From contig NZ_CP041185.1 in NCBI RefSeq assembly GCF_006517255.1, positions 5,890,001 to 5,954,000 of the forward strand: 64,000 bases of DNA, read 5' to 3'. The notes under the pieces were generated by a model that worked only from the letters and a program-made list of their open reading frames with translations, searched no databases and was not told the origin of the DNA. The stretch is from Janthinobacterium tructae. GTDB taxonomy: Bacteria > Pseudomonadota > Gammaproteobacteria > Burkholderiales > Burkholderiaceae_D. Position 1 is the stretch's first letter, and every line of letters starts with the position of its first letter. The position numbers and the translations under genes are program-made. Below, in pieces: positions 36,383 through 45,793 of this stretch.

Positions 36383-36969
36383 GATTGCGGTCCGCCCGAC
36401 TTGTCGCCGCCGGCCTTGACGCCACCATGCGGATGCTTGGCCAGGCTGATGGCGCCGGCCAGTACGTCGCCGCTAGCCTTGACGCTGCCCTTGACGGTAG
36501 CACCCTGCATGACGATCAGGTTTTTCATGACGGTCAAATCGCCCGTGCAGATGGTGCTGGGCGCGTTCGACGTGACCTTGTCGGCGGTGATGGTGGCGGT
36601 GCCGCCGGGCAGCGTGGCCGTCAGGGCGTGGGCCGCGTGGTCGTACTGCACCACGGCGCCGTCGGGGTAGTGCGTGGTGTGGATGCTGTCGTTGGACTCA
36701 GGCGCGTCAAACTCCTGCGAGTACAGCGCCGGCAGGATGATGCCGCGCGTCAGGTCGCCGCCCGGGGAAAAGACGATCACCTGTTCGCCCACTGTGGGCG
36801 CCGACCAGGTTCGCGTGCTGCCGGCGCGCCGTGTGGCCCATTTCAGCCATTCAGTGGTGAGGGTTGGCCCGAGCTGGACGCGCGCCCTGGCGCCTTTGAC
36901 CTCGGCAATGGTGCCCAGGCGGATCAGGTTTTGCAGCAAGCGGAGGAGGTCGGACAGGTCGGCGTTCAT
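36379..36969 (-). CDS. V: Baseplate spike protein V
   Basis: A 196-residue homologue of P2 gpV (211 residues), the membrane-piercing spike. Typical are NLIRLGTIAEVKGARARVQL, WSAPTVGEQVIVFSPGGDLT and the beta-helical C-terminus ending in a HPHGGVKAGG motif; the His-X-His end is the iron-binding tip of P2-like spikes. It is the first gene of the V-G operon. Possible starts are 36969 and 36978. The 148 bases upstream should hold the late promoter, but no box was recognised with confidence. Confidence 0.92.
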   Translation of the reverse strand: MNADLSDLLRLLQNLIRLGTIAEVKGARARVQLGPTLTTEWLKWATRRAGSTRTWSAPTVGEQVIVFSPGGDLTRGIILPALYSQEFDAPESNDSIHTTHYPDGAVVQYDHAAHALTATLPGGTATITADKVTSNAPSTICTGDLTVMKNLIVMQGATVKGSVKASGDVLAGAISLAKHPHGGVKAGGDKSGGPQS

Positions 36970-37117
36970 GCAGTGCATGTTGCCGAAGTCCGCGTGCGGA
37001 TGCACGCGGGCGCGGGTTGATAAGTGGCTTAGTAGCTACGAATTATTATCTACATGATAATGCGGAAGAAGTTGAAATTAGTTTTGATAAATTTTCGTTT
37101 CCAAAAGTATAAATTTC

Positions 37118-37612
37118 TTAGTGATTCTCACTTTTTTTAACGATGTTGGAAATTAATTTTCCACTATGGAACAGTGAGTAACTGTCTAAATCCGTATTGT
37201 TCTCAATTCCTATTAGGTTGAGAAACCAACCTTCACTAAATTCCAAATTAAGACCGCCGTACTCATTGGTGATTCTTGCGAAAACTATAGATTTTCCGAC
37301 TAATATATTAAGCCCATAAAGCATTTTTCCATTTTTCTCATTGTTATCGTTGCTAGTGCAAATTATTTCATTTTCATGTAAAACATTCCATTCAGAATGC
37401 TTTACAAATATCACAAACTCGCCGTCAAATTGTCGTTGCTCAAGAGATAATGTAGAGTTTTTCAATGGTCGCTCCCTCCGAATTTTACCTCCGAAATAGA
37501 AGGAAACCATAGAGCCAGTGCCTGGGCCGGCGATAATTGACCAACAATCTTTCCCAATGAGTCTTTCATAGAATTCATTAGCGGAATTTACTGTGTATTT
37601 AATATCGTCCAT
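37118..37612 (-). CDS. Putative immunity protein of the RHS toxin
   Basis: A 164-residue, AT-rich, soluble protein that I do not recognise ([20 protein letters not shown] start; C-terminal [19 protein letters not shown]). Its ATG at 37612 lies 14 bases inside the 3' end of the RHS gene, so the two are coupled. A small gene right behind the variable toxin tip is the classic place of a cognate immunity gene in RHS loci. The immunity role is inferred from position; no family was identified. A start at 37630 would add six residues. Confidence 0.6.
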   Translation of the reverse strand: MDDIKYTVNSANEFYERLIGKDCWSIIAGPGTGSMVSFYFGGKIRRERPLKNSTLSLEQRQFDGEFVIFVKHSEWNVLHENEIICTSNDNNEKNGKMLYGLNILVGKSIVFARITNEYGGLNLEFSEGWFLNLIGIENNTDLDSYSLFHSGKLISNIVKKSENH

Positions 37613-40600
37613 TGGCAATCTCCCTGGCAATTTCTAAAATTTCCTGATAGTTGTAATTTTGTCCACTTATTTCATCGTGAAGTATACGTTGCTTACTATC
37701 GTCGAGTCCAAATTTAGCAGCTGCGTCCTTTGCCTGTTTATTTTGATCTTGATTATTTCCTGGCATGCCTCCATCGCCTGCTCCTTTTTTCGCATTCTTC
37801 ATGCTGCATTTACCAAAAGAATCGTTTTCATTATTCCTGTTGGCGGCCTTAATTGCATCTGCAAGCTTGCTGGCAGCTTGGTAAGCTCTGTAAGTCCGAT
37901 AACCTGTATAGGCAACTCTTCCGGCAACTATTACCGCAGGTACAAAGAAAAGTTCCCCTGTTGGGTCAACATACGATAGCGGATTTCCATTTACGTATGC
38001 ATAAGTATTCGTACCGCCCGCCAATCCAATCGGATCACTCTGCAAATACCGTCCCAGTGACGCATCATAGTAACGATTCCAGTTGTACCACAACCCTGAC
38101 TCGGTATCGTAGTACTGCCCCGGGAATCCGACATGCATGCCGCCGATATTGTCGACGATGACGGTGCGGTCAAATGCGGCATTGGTGGCGCGCCAAGCGA
38201 CGGCGCCGCTGGCATTGGTCAGAACTTCAGGGCGTCCTAGATGGTCATTGTGGCTGGCGTAGAATTGGCCGCTGCGCGCCACGCCCAACAGCTCTCCGCC
38301 GAGCCAGACGTAACTGGTATTCACAGGGTTCAACTCGGCTAGCAACTCTCCTTGTAGTCCATAGATCATGAAGGTATTGCTTTTTGCGACACGCTGATTG
38401 AGCGCATTACTGCGATAAGCAACAATATTGCCATTGATGTTTATGCCGTAAATCCGGTTAAACACATCATACATATATACTCGGCTGCCATCGTATCGTG
38501 AGTCGGTGACAACATTTCCAATTGCGTCATACGTAAAATTTCGAACCTGGTTATTGCCATGCCACGATACAAGCCGGTTGCTGCTGCTATCCAATACAAA
38601 ATTGTAGGCAACATAATTGCGAATATGAACCGTACGATTGCCTGCCTGATCACTGGCAAAGTACTGCGGGTCACCATTACGCCATATATTTTTAACCCGA
38701 TCAGCCATGTCGTAATCGAGTGTCTGTGACTGCGCCGGGTTGCCGTAGTCGGTCATCTGCGTGACATTATTCACAGAGTTATATCCCATATCAACATGGT
38801 GTGGGCCACCAGCCAGTAACCTAATACGGCCATCGGCATCATAAGTAACCCTGCGCGGCTGGTTGTTTCCGAAACGCCAGGCATAACGCTTGCCGCTGAC
38901 GGGCTGATAGAGAAACGAATCAGCGATAGTGCTCCACGCGCCCTGACTGGTCACTGACGAGACACGCCCTACACCGTCATAGTGATAATTGATGACCAGA
39001 CCAGTTGGGTAGGTCATGCTAGTCAATCGGCCAACCGCATCGTAATTCCAACTTGTCGTAAATACGTTACCATAAATCGTATTTACCTGCTGGATGATTT
39101 GTCCCGCTGCGTTATAGCTATACGCAGTTTTCCCTGTACCATCGCTGAAGCCCGATAAACGTCCCTTGCCATAAGCGCCTTGATCATAGATAAATGTATC
39201 GACATAACCACCGCTGCTGCGGGTAGTCTTGCGTCCCAAGGCATCCCACGTATATTGAATGACGATGCCGGCAGAATTTGTTTCACTCATGAGGCGCCCT
39301 GCACTATCGTAGGCATATGTCGTCGTGCCCGTATCCGGACTGACGACGCTGGTAACCTGGCCAAAGCCGTTATAGGTGTAACGCGTTTGCAGCGGCCGCG
39401 GATCGGTCACTGATGCCAGGTTGCCCTGTGCATCATATTCCAGGACCGTCGTGCCGCCATCAGGCGCGGTGCTGCCCACCAGGCGGTTGGCGGCATCGTA
39501 TGTATACAGGCTGACACGCTCTTCGGCATCGCTGCTGCTCGTCAAATTGCCATTGTTATCGTAGCGTTTTTCGACACGTTGGCCATTGTTGCCCAACTGG
39601 GTGTATGGACGGCCCAATGAATCAAGAATAGTGGTACTGCTAAATTCCGTGGTGCCCACTGCGACTGGCACTGAGCCATTGATGTCGGCATAGTGCCTGG
39701 GGGAGCTGGTTTTCACAGTGTTGTCAGTTATGTTCACTGCTCTCAGCTCGACCTCACCCAGCGCGTCACCGACTGATTCCAGCCGGCCAGCTGCGTTATA
39801 TTGGTAGCGCGCCATGCTACCGTCAGGATAAGCTATCGTACTAGGCTGACGAGCATGATTGTACGTATATGTTGTTGTCCGAACACCGCCACTTATATTT
39901 TCCACAGCGGTGAGTAAATTACTCTTTTCATCATACGTGTAGTCGGTCGTAACGCCATTTACATCGACCAACCGGCTCGGAAATCCTCGTCCGTTATAGG
40001 CCGAATACTTCACTTGATGGCCTAGCGCATTAGTGACTGATGTAAGATTCGCTGCGCTATCATAGGCGTAAATTGTAGACGAAATCGCACCCGGCAAGGT
40101 TTGATTGACTGTGTACGTATTGGTTACGCCAGATGGATAATATGTATACTGATATTCAAATTTTCGTTGGCTACCCGTCAAAATATCCGTTACTGTTTCA
40201 GATGCGAGACGATTCAATCCGAATCCACTGGAAAAGTATGTATAGGCAGTACTCGAAATATTTAATCCAGAAGAATCGTAAAAGTCTACTTGGATTAAGT
40301 TATTTCCATTCCATGTGTAAATTTGTTTTTCCCCCAATGACGTACCTGCTGCATTAGTCAACTGCAACAGTTTTCCAGTCGCATCGTAAGTATAATCTTT
40401 TTTTACTCCATTCCAATCCAACGTATAGTCTACCCAGCCATTGGAGTCATAGCTTGTATGTGCATTGGCAGCGGAACATGTACTGGAAGCCGCTCGTGAA
40501 ACAGTACTTAGTTTAAGCGCACCTTGAACTGGGGCAAATGTATAGGTGGTTGTCTGATTGGTTGAATTTTTTATTGTTGTTGAATTGTGTGCGTAAGTAA

Positions 40601-41681
40601 AAGTATCATTTTCCTCGCCTCCGGTAAGTGAGCTTACATGCACACGTTTATCTGCATAATAGCTATAGGTGCTGTAGCGCTCTCCATTAATTGACAATCC
40701 TGTTAAAAGTGAATAATCAATGTTGGGGCTTTCATAGTGATATGTTCGAATATCTGGTGATGTTCCTGGTGAGGTGACGGATGAAAGTAAATTGACATTG
40801 GCGTATTGGTAGCTCCACTCATTTCCGTCTTGATCACGAGCCTTCGATACGTACCAGTCTGGATTGTAGGTGAAATCAATAAAATTACCCGCAGCATTAC
40901 TTACTCGACTTGGGAGCTTATTGTTGATGGTGTAGTTAAATTTCAGAAGGTTGACGCCGCCTCTGGTATTGATATTCTGGATTACGCCGAGCGTGGAGTA
41001 GTTATATATTAACGAATCTGTGATTAATTTATATCCATTTTCGGGGGAATATGTCATTTTCCCCATTGCGGAAGAATTATTGACGGTGTAGGTGAAGTTA
41101 TAGGCTGCATTGGATTTGAATGTATATCTTGCGCCATCAGGTAAGGTGAATACCACTGAGGTTGGCATACACTTATTTGGGTAGTCTGAACTCCGAAAGC
41201 AACCAGATGTTTGCAGTGGAGCGTAATCATAGGTGGAGTTCCAGCGATTACCGAACATCCGCGCAGAAGTATCAAAGCTTTTATAGGTTCTATCAAGTCC
41301 CATACTAAATTCGCCCTCGGCCACTATGTCATGCTCAGTCTTGAATTTCTCGCCCGTAGCAATGATCACAGGATTCGATGTCGAGGGACTTTTCCCTTCG
41401 CAATCGTTTGGTGCCGTGTTGGCATCTGAGCTTGACTTCTCCTTCGCCGGTGAACTGCGACCCCCACCCGAATTTCCATTTTTCGTACTATACGATCCAT
41501 AGGTGCGCGGTCGAGTATCGCCGTAATTTGGAAGTCGCTCGTCATTAACGTAAACCCTATCCTCATAAGCACGAGGCGGGGGATTTCCTTTTTCGTTCGC
41601 GGCGACGGCAACTGAAGTAATTCCACTCAAAACAAGTGCAGCGGATATGTTAAACCAAACATGATTTAGACAAATTTTCAA
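37599..41681 (-). CDS. Secreted RHS-repeat polymorphic toxin
   Basis: A 1360-residue protein. A Sec signal peptide (residues 1-28, hydrophobic [15 protein letters not shown] with an AxA site) is followed by a low-complexity segment, a DUF6531-like region ([18 protein letters not shown]) and about 25 RHS/YD repeats (for example [14 protein letters not shown] units). The core ends [33 protein letters not shown] at about residue 1243. A 117-residue variable tip follows, ending [20 protein letters not shown]. Tip activity is unknown. The gene is AT-rich and inserted between tail genes V and S. Confidence 0.85.
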   Translation of the reverse strand: MKICLNHVWFNISAALVLSGITSVAVAANEKGNPPPRAYEDRVYVNDERLPNYGDTRPRTYGSYSTKNGNSGGGRSSPAKEKSSSDANTAPNDCEGKSPSTSNPVIIATGEKFKTEHDIVAEGEFSMGLDRTYKSFDTSARMFGNRWNSTYDYAPLQTSGCFRSSDYPNKCMPTSVVFTLPDGARYTFKSNAAYNFTYTVNNSSAMGKMTYSPENGYKLITDSLIYNYSTLGVIQNINTRGGVNLLKFNYTINNKLPSRVSNAAGNFIDFTYNPDWYVSKARDQDGNEWSYQYANVNLLSSVTSPGTSPDIRTYHYESPNIDYSLLTGLSINGERYSTYSYYADKRVHVSSLTGGEENDTFTYAHNSTTIKNSTNQTTTYTFAPVQGALKLSTVSRAASSTCSAANAHTSYDSNGWVDYTLDWNGVKKDYTYDATGKLLQLTNAAGTSLGEKQIYTWNGNNLIQVDFYDSSGLNISSTAYTYFSSGFGLNRLASETVTDILTGSQRKFEYQYTYYPSGVTNTYTVNQTLPGAISSTIYAYDSAANLTSVTNALGHQVKYSAYNGRGFPSRLVDVNGVTTDYTYDEKSNLLTAVENISGGVRTTTYTYNHARQPSTIAYPDGSMARYQYNAAGRLESVGDALGEVELRAVNITDNTVKTSSPRHYADINGSVPVAVGTTEFSSTTILDSLGRPYTQLGNNGQRVEKRYDNNGNLTSSSDAEERVSLYTYDAANRLVGSTAPDGGTTVLEYDAQGNLASVTDPRPLQTRYTYNGFGQVTSVVSPDTGTTTYAYDSAGRLMSETNSAGIVIQYTWDALGRKTTRSSGGYVDTFIYDQGAYGKGRLSGFSDGTGKTAYSYNAAGQIIQQVNTIYGNVFTTSWNYDAVGRLTSMTYPTGLVINYHYDGVGRVSSVTSQGAWSTIADSFLYQPVSGKRYAWRFGNNQPRRVTYDADGRIRLLAGGPHHVDMGYNSVNNVTQMTDYGNPAQSQTLDYDMADRVKNIWRNGDPQYFASDQAGNRTVHIRNYVAYNFVLDSSSNRLVSWHGNNQVRNFTYDAIGNVVTDSRYDGSRVYMYDVFNRIYGININGNIVAYRSNALNQRVAKSNTFMIYGLQGELLAELNPVNTSYVWLGGELLGVARSGQFYASHNDHLGRPEVLTNASGAVAWRATNAAFDRTVIVDNIGGMHVGFPGQYYDTESGLWYNWNRYYDASLGRYLQSDPIGLAGGTNTYAYVNGNPLSYVDPTGELFFVPAVIVAGRVAYTGYRTYRAYQAASKLADAIKAANRNNENDSFGKCSMKNAKKGAGDGGMPGNNQDQNKQAKDAAAKFGLDDSKQRILHDEISGQNYNYQEILEIAREIANGRY

Positions 41682-41816
41682 AGACCCTCCGATTAGTATT
41701 CGTCAAATATAATTTCAAAGCATCAATTTGAAATGTATTTTTAAAATCTATTTTTGTCAATCTTTTATTCTTGCCCAATTTTTCCTGATGTCAGTTGAAG
41801 TTTGCATTGAAGTATC

Positions 41817-42284
41817 TTAGTTTTTTTCCGTATGACGCAGCAGAGATTCGCGTATCAACGTTCGATCCGGGTCACTCAAGCCCAGCAGCGGCCGCTCGGG
41901 GTATTTGTAGGCGGGCCCTTTTTTTGACACGCGGTCTTGCTGGCCAAACTGATGGACCCGCGCCACGCGCGCCACCCAGCCAAAGAAGCCGACTTCGATC
42001 TGGTCGCCGCTCGCCTTCACTCTCAGGTGTTTCGCGGTGCGGATCTTGGCGAACATCGCCGCCTTCTGCCGCTTGATCCGTCCATTCTTGCCCTTGAATT
42101 CCTTGCGTTGCTTGCGCGCCGGGTAGGCCGTGCCATCCGGCCCTTGCTGCGCCTTGATGCGCTGCGCCTGGCTGCGGCGCAAGTCGATGGCCACCTTGTG
42201 ATTGATGGTGCGGCGCTGGGCCGGCTGCAGCTTGGCCAGCAGGGCGCCGGCCCAGGCTTCCAACGCTTGCAGGTCGTCACTCAT
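41817..42284 (-). CDS. S: Tail completion protein S
   Basis: A 155-residue homologue of P2 gpS (150 residues; virion morphogenesis family). It contains LDLRRSQAQRI-type basic helices, GPDGTAYPARK and the end PERPLLGLSDPDRTLIRESL, all typical. I chose the ATG at 42284 (MSDDLQALEAW), which overlaps the end of R by 4 bases. The RHS cargo begins 135 bases after its stop; this gap shows no clear terminator. Confidence 0.9.
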   Translation of the reverse strand: MSDDLQALEAWAGALLAKLQPAQRRTINHKVAIDLRRSQAQRIKAQQGPDGTAYPARKQRKEFKGKNGRIKRQKAAMFAKIRTAKHLRVKASGDQIEVGFFGWVARVARVHQFGQQDRVSKKGPAYKYPERPLLGLSDPDRTLIRESLLRHTEKN

Positions 42285-42769
42285 GCTGTCGCCTCGGGCG
42301 TGCGCCATTCGGCCAGCAGGGTGTCGCCGTCATACAGCTTCCAGAACTCGTCTGCGTAGGCGGGCATGTGCTGTATCTCGGCCAGGTGCTTGATATCGAG
42401 GCGGCCCGCCTCGCCGGCCTTGACGGCCACGCGCTCGGTCAGGTCCAGCTTGATCGAAATATCGACCGTTTCATGGTTATTAAAATCGACTTCGAAGGCG
42501 ATGCCGTGCTTGCGCGTTTCCTCGTTGGCCATCAGGTCGAGCTGATGCACTTTCAGCCAGGCGATCAGGGCCACCATGATGGCGTCGGCGTCGCCCGCGT
42601 AATCGGTGACGATCAGATTGAGCTTGAAGCGGTATTCGAAGGAGAGGGAGGCGGTGGCGGTGGCCACCACGTTGCCCTCGTCGGCGAAAACCAGCAGGCG
42701 GTCGGGATCGCGCCGCAGGTCGGGGATGGCGGCGGCCAGGTGCTGGCGCAGGCTATTCGGTTTGTACAT
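42281..42769 (-). CDS. R: Tail completion protein R
   Basis: A 162-residue homologue of P2 gpR (155 residues). The start MYKPNSLRQHLAAAIPDLRR and the centre DRLLVFADEGNVVATATASL match the family closely. It takes part in the last stage of tail assembly with S. The gene overlaps the Rz reading frame by 17 bases and S by 4 bases. Confidence 0.92.
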   Translation of the reverse strand: MYKPNSLRQHLAAAIPDLRRDPDRLLVFADEGNVVATATASLSFEYRFKLNLIVTDYAGDADAIMVALIAWLKVHQLDLMANEETRKHGIAFEVDFNNHETVDISIKLDLTERVAVKAGEAGRLDIKHLAEIQHMPAYADEFWKLYDGDTLLAEWRTPEATA

Positions 42770-43265
42770 GGTAGGTGTCTCGCACGGTGTTATAGGCGTC
42801 GATGCAGGCATTCAGCTGGCGGGTGGCGTCGTCGCCGTCGCCGGCAATGGCGTCAAGAGCTGTCGCAGTCGCTGGGTCAAGTTCGGCGCGCGCTTGGTGC
42901 TGATGGCTTGCGGCAGCGGCGGAATCTGCAGTTGCGGTGCAGTGGCCGCTGGCGACGGGGATTGACAGGCGCACAGCGCCGCTGCGCACGTCATCGTTAA
43001 AACGGTCACGCTCAGTTTTTGCATGGGTTTGATCCTGGGTAAGGTGGTCGGCGCGCTGCACCAGGGCTGCGCCGGTGGCGCGTTCCAGCGTCAGCACGCG
43101 GGCGGTGGCTTGGGCCAGCGCGGTGGCGGCGGTCGTGTTGGCAGTGGCCGCCGCCCGGTGCAGTGCGGCGATGCTGGCATCCTTGCGCCAGCCCTGCGCC
43201 GTCCAGCCTGCGATGGCGCCGCACAGGAGAACGGCGGCCAGCGGGCGCCAGGTGGTCGTGCTCAC
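42753..43265 (-). CDS. Rz-like inner-membrane spanin
   Basis: A 170-residue protein with an N-terminal signal anchor (TWRPLAAVLLCGAIAGWTA) and a long helical periplasmic part (AATALAQATARVLTLERATG, then RADHLTQDQTHAKTERDRF), the layout of i-spanins (Rz, P2 LysB). It starts with GTG at 43265 inside the endolysin stop (overlap of 4 bases). The spanin complex disrupts the outer membrane at the end of lysis. A longer frame to 43403 is a shadow of the endolysin gene. Confidence 0.8.
   Translation of the reverse strand: MSTTTWRPLAAVLLCGAIAGWTAQGWRKDASIAALHRAAATANTTAATALAQATARVLTLERATGAALVQRADHLTQDQTHAKTERDRFNDDVRSGAVRLSIPVASGHCTATADSAAAASHQHQARAELDPATATALDAIAGDGDDATRQLNACIDAYNTVRDTYHVQTE
42812..43024 (-). 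CDS. Rz1-like outer-membrane lipoprotein spanin, nested in Rz
   Basis: A 70-residue protein encoded in a different frame wholly inside the Rz gene. It has a lipoprotein signal with lipobox ALCAC, leaving a mature o-spanin of about 50 residues rich in proline (SPSPAATAPQLQIPPLPQAI). Nested Rz1 genes of this sort are usual in phages of Gram-negative hosts. It pairs with the Rz-like protein across the periplasm. Confidence 0.8.
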   Translation of the reverse strand: MQKLSVTVLTMTCAAALCACQSPSPAATAPQLQIPPLPQAISTKRAPNLTQRLRQLLTPLPATATTPPAS

Positions 43266-43822
43266 ATGGCCACCCGTTCCTTGATCCAGCCGAACAGAAA
43301 ACGGCGCTGGGTCTTGTTGGCCTCCGTGATTTCCAGGTAACGCGCCGCCTGCAAGCCGTTCAAGGCGCGCAGCAGCACGGCGGCGCCATCCTGGCCGCGC
43401 CATGTCAGGAAGGTGGCCAGCGCACCCAGCGACTGCACGCCCAGGCGGCCGTCGACGAACAGAGCGGGATAGCGCGCGCCCGTGTCATTGAAACCGTTCA
43501 GCCAGCGCTGCAGGAACTCGGCCGCGCGGTGCGGCCCCATGTTGACGCCCGTGTCGATCACTTCGGCGCCGATGCCGGCGTGCAGGGCCAGCACCTGGTC
43601 GAACTTCGGTTCCGTGATGTAGCGCGCCGTGTAGATGGCGCGCGCCACCGCCACGGGCAGGTCGCGCATCGGCCCTGTGTAGCCGTTGGCGCGCGCCACC
43701 GCCACGGTGATACCGTAATTGGTTTCGCCGCCCTTGTCTTGCGGGTCGTTCACGTAGCCGCCTTCGGCGCGCAGGATGGCGTCGATAACGCGCGCGATCA
43801 GTGGATTGTCGGTGCTGGCCAT
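43262..43822 (-). CDS. Endolysin, glycoside hydrolase 108 family
   Basis: A 186-residue muramidase. The N-terminus has the GH108 signature AILRAEGGYVNDPQDKGGET followed by NYGIT, with the catalytic Glu in RAEGGY; a peptidoglycan-binding C-terminal domain (VDGRLGVQSLGALATFL) follows. It has no signal peptide, so it depends on the holin. The ATG at 43822 shares bases with the holin stop (TGATG). It takes the place of P2 gene K. Confidence 0.92.
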   Translation of the reverse strand: MASTDNPLIARVIDAILRAEGGYVNDPQDKGGETNYGITVAVARANGYTGPMRDLPVAVARAIYTARYITEPKFDQVLALHAGIGAEVIDTGVNMGPHRAAEFLQRWLNGFNDTGARYPALFVDGRLGVQSLGALATFLTWRGQDGAAVLLRALNGLQAARYLEITEANKTQRRFLFGWIKERVAM

Positions 43823-44193
43823 CAGTGTTCCTTCGCGTCTTTGACCAGCTCGGCGATGTCCTTGTCGCTGCGGCGCTGGAACCACAGGGCCACGGCGCGC
43901 GATACCCACCAGCCTGGGGCGCCGACGATCAGGTCGATGGCGGAGGCGTTGACCATGGCGCCGATGGCTGGGAGCTGGGCGCACAGCAGTTGATACACGG
44001 TGCCGCCCAGCAGGCACGAGAACACGCCCGCGCAGGCCAGGCGGGCGACGAATTCGCCCTTGTTGAAGGTGCCGTCGCTGTTCAGCGGCGGCAGCACGAT
44101 GTACAGCATGGCGGCGCCGACCATGCCCAGCGCCGCCTTGAAGCCGTACAGTTTGACCAGGGTGGCGAAACCACCAAACGATTCTGCGGACAT
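43822..44193 (-). CDS. Holin
   Basis: A 123-residue membrane protein with hydrophobic segments at about 15-35, 52-72 and 78-100 (GMVGAAMLYIVLPPL, ACAGVFSCLLGGTVYQLL) and a charged C-terminus (RRSDKDIAELVKDAKEH). It is encoded directly before the endolysin, so it is probably the pore that releases it. I chose the ATG at 44193, with GGAGTATCAAGAA in front; a start at 44232 adds 13 residues without support. No relationship to P2 Y is evident. Confidence 0.75.
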   Translation of the reverse strand: MSAESFGGFATLVKLYGFKAALGMVGAAMLYIVLPPLNSDGTFNKGEFVARLACAGVFSCLLGGTVYQLLCAQLPAIGAMVNASAIDLIVGAPGWWVSRAVALWFQRRSDKDIAELVKDAKEH

Positions 44194-44257
44194 TTCTTGA
44201 TACTCCGGGGTTAGGGGTGAGAGATTTTTCATGTGGGTAAGAAGGTGGATTGCTGCG

Positions 44258-44467
44258 TTAATCCCATAGCTGCACGATGTCAGCCACCTGGCCCGTGCTG
44301 GGCGCCGGCTCGGGCAGGGTGACGACCAGGCCGGCGGGCAGCACGGCGCCGTGGCGCGCCAGCGCGGGATTCATTTCCAGGGTGTGCTCGACGTATCCCG
44401 CGCCGTCGCCCAGGTAGCGCCACACCAGGGCGTCTACGGTGTCGTGTTGCTGCGTGCGTACCTGCAT
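44258..44467 (-). CDS. X: Tail protein X
   Basis: A 69-residue homologue of P2 gpX (67 residues), a small LysM-like tail protein. Typical are VRTQQHDTVDALVWRYLG, HTLEMNPALARHGAVLPAG and the Pro/Leu-rich end. Its ATG at 44467 overlaps the L stop by one base. Confidence 0.9.
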   Translation of the reverse strand: MQVRTQQHDTVDALVWRYLGDGAGYVEHTLEMNPALARHGAVLPAGLVVTLPEPAPSTGQVADIVQLWD

Positions 44468-44967
44468 CAGATCAATTCCACGGTCAGATGCGTGCGCCCG
44501 ACCATATCGGCAATCGCCCATTGCGCATTGCGCCGCTGCGCGCCGGGCGCCTCGTCCAGCCACTCCATGCTTTTCTTGTCGCTGACGGATGTGGCCGTGC
44601 TGTCGTAGTCGCGGTAACGCTCGATCAGATCCGCTTTGGCCGTGCTGTAGACGGCGCGCCGGTACTGCGCCAGCAGGCGGGATTCGCGGTTGATGCGCGT
44701 GGCCGGCACGTCGACCAGGGAGACGATACCGGCAGCGGCCTGCTTGCCTTGCCAGTCGGCCAGCTCGCGGTTGACCTGCAGGATGGCATCGACCACGGCT
44801 TGCACCAGGCGCGCATCGGTGACGGTGCCATCCAGGCGCATGGCGTTGCGCATATCGGTAAGCGCGACATCGGGAAACCAGCCGTCGTTCTCGATGATGC
44901 CGGGGGCCGGTGCCGGCAGCGTGGGCGTGCTGCCAGGCGGGATGGACGGGGGCAGGGCCATGAAGGA
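44467..44967 (-). CDS. L: Head completion protein L
   Basis: A 166-residue homologue of P2 gpL (169 residues). It contains DGWFPDVALTDMRNAMRLDG and AVYSTAKADLIERYRDYD, then the typical end RRNAQWAIADMVGR. It seals the head to the tail connector. I chose the ATG at 44967 (MSFMALPP); the frame runs further upstream to 45009. The 109-base gap to M is GC-rich and shows no gene. Confidence 0.92.
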   Translation of the reverse strand, partial: SFMALPPSIPPGSTPTLPAPAPGIIENDGWFPDVALTDMRNAMRLDGTVTDARLVQAVVDAILQVNRELADWQGKQAAAGIVSLVDVPATRINRESRLLAQYRRAVYSTAKADLIERYRDYDSTATSVSDKKSMEWLDEAPGAQRRNAQWAIADMVGRTHLTVELI

Positions 44968-45076
44968 CATACGGGGCGCTTTCAAAATGGGGCGGTGGAC
45001 GGGGTTCATCAGGTCAAGATTGTTGCCAATGCGTTGGCCAGAATCCCCCCGTGCCGCCGTGCTGCGGGGGATGCTC

Positions 45077-45793
45077 TTACGTGGAACCGGCCGCGCGCTT
45101 GAGGCGCCGTTCCAGCCGTTCCATATCTTTCTTGACGCCGCACGACTCCGACAGGGCGCGCGCGCGTTTCAACTGGCCCATGGCCGTTTCCGCTTGCGCC
45201 ACCAGCGCCGGGGCGATGTCGGTGTCGTCGGCCTGATCGAGCACGGCGATCATGGCCAGGCCGATGGCCTTGTGCAGCTTGGCGCGTGCCTGGTCGGGCG
45301 CGTCGCTGCCGGCCGTCAACTGTTTCACCTGGCCCAGCACCTGCGCCGCGTTCTGCGGATCGGCGGCCAGCTTGCCGTGTAAGTAGCCTTCGGCAAACTC
45401 GTCCAGCATCAGGGTGGCGATGTCGCGGCTGTAGGTATCGGGCAAGGTGAACTTGTGCGCCAGCGCGTATTCGGCCATGACCAAGGCGCGCTCATACTCG
45501 CCCGTGTCGATGTGCCACACCAGCAAGGTGGCAAACACGTCATCCTGGGCGCCCTTGCCGCCGGCCAGCACGCCGTCGATCCATTGCGCGTAATCCGGCA
45601 GCAAGGTGGCCTTGACCTCGATTTTGCGTTCGACGGACTGGATGGATTTCAGGCGACGCCGGTCGTCGGCCAGCTTGTAGAGCATCATTTCGTAAGCCGT
45701 GCCGGTGGTGACGCCTTGCGGCGGCGCGGCGCCAGCCGTGCGCTCGGCCAGCATGCGCGCGCGGTGGCGCAGGGCGGGGGACTGATTGCTCAT
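45077..45793 (-). CDS. M: Terminase small subunit/endonuclease M
   Basis: A 238-residue homologue of P2 gpM (247 residues), the terminase small subunit that cuts at cos. Typical blocks are YEMMLYKLADDRRRLKSIQS, KATLLPDYAQWIDGVL and GKGAQDDVFATLLVWHID. The ATG at 45793 shares bases with the N stop. It works with P in packaging. Confidence 0.93.
   Translation of the reverse strand: MSNQSPALRHRARMLAERTAGAAPPQGVTTGTAYEMMLYKLADDRRRLKSIQSVERKIEVKATLLPDYAQWIDGVLAGGKGAQDDVFATLLVWHIDTGEYERALVMAEYALAHKFTLPDTYSRDIATLMLDEFAEGYLHGKLAADPQNAAQVLGQVKQLTAGSDAPDQARAKLHKAIGLAMIAVLDQADDTDIAPALVAQAETAMGQLKRARALSESCGVKKDMERLERRLKRAAGST

Noticed and set aside
36042-36503. Upstream extension of gene J by 154 codons
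   Set aside because: Arg/Pro/His-rich out-of-frame reading of W and V; the conserved J start is at 36041.
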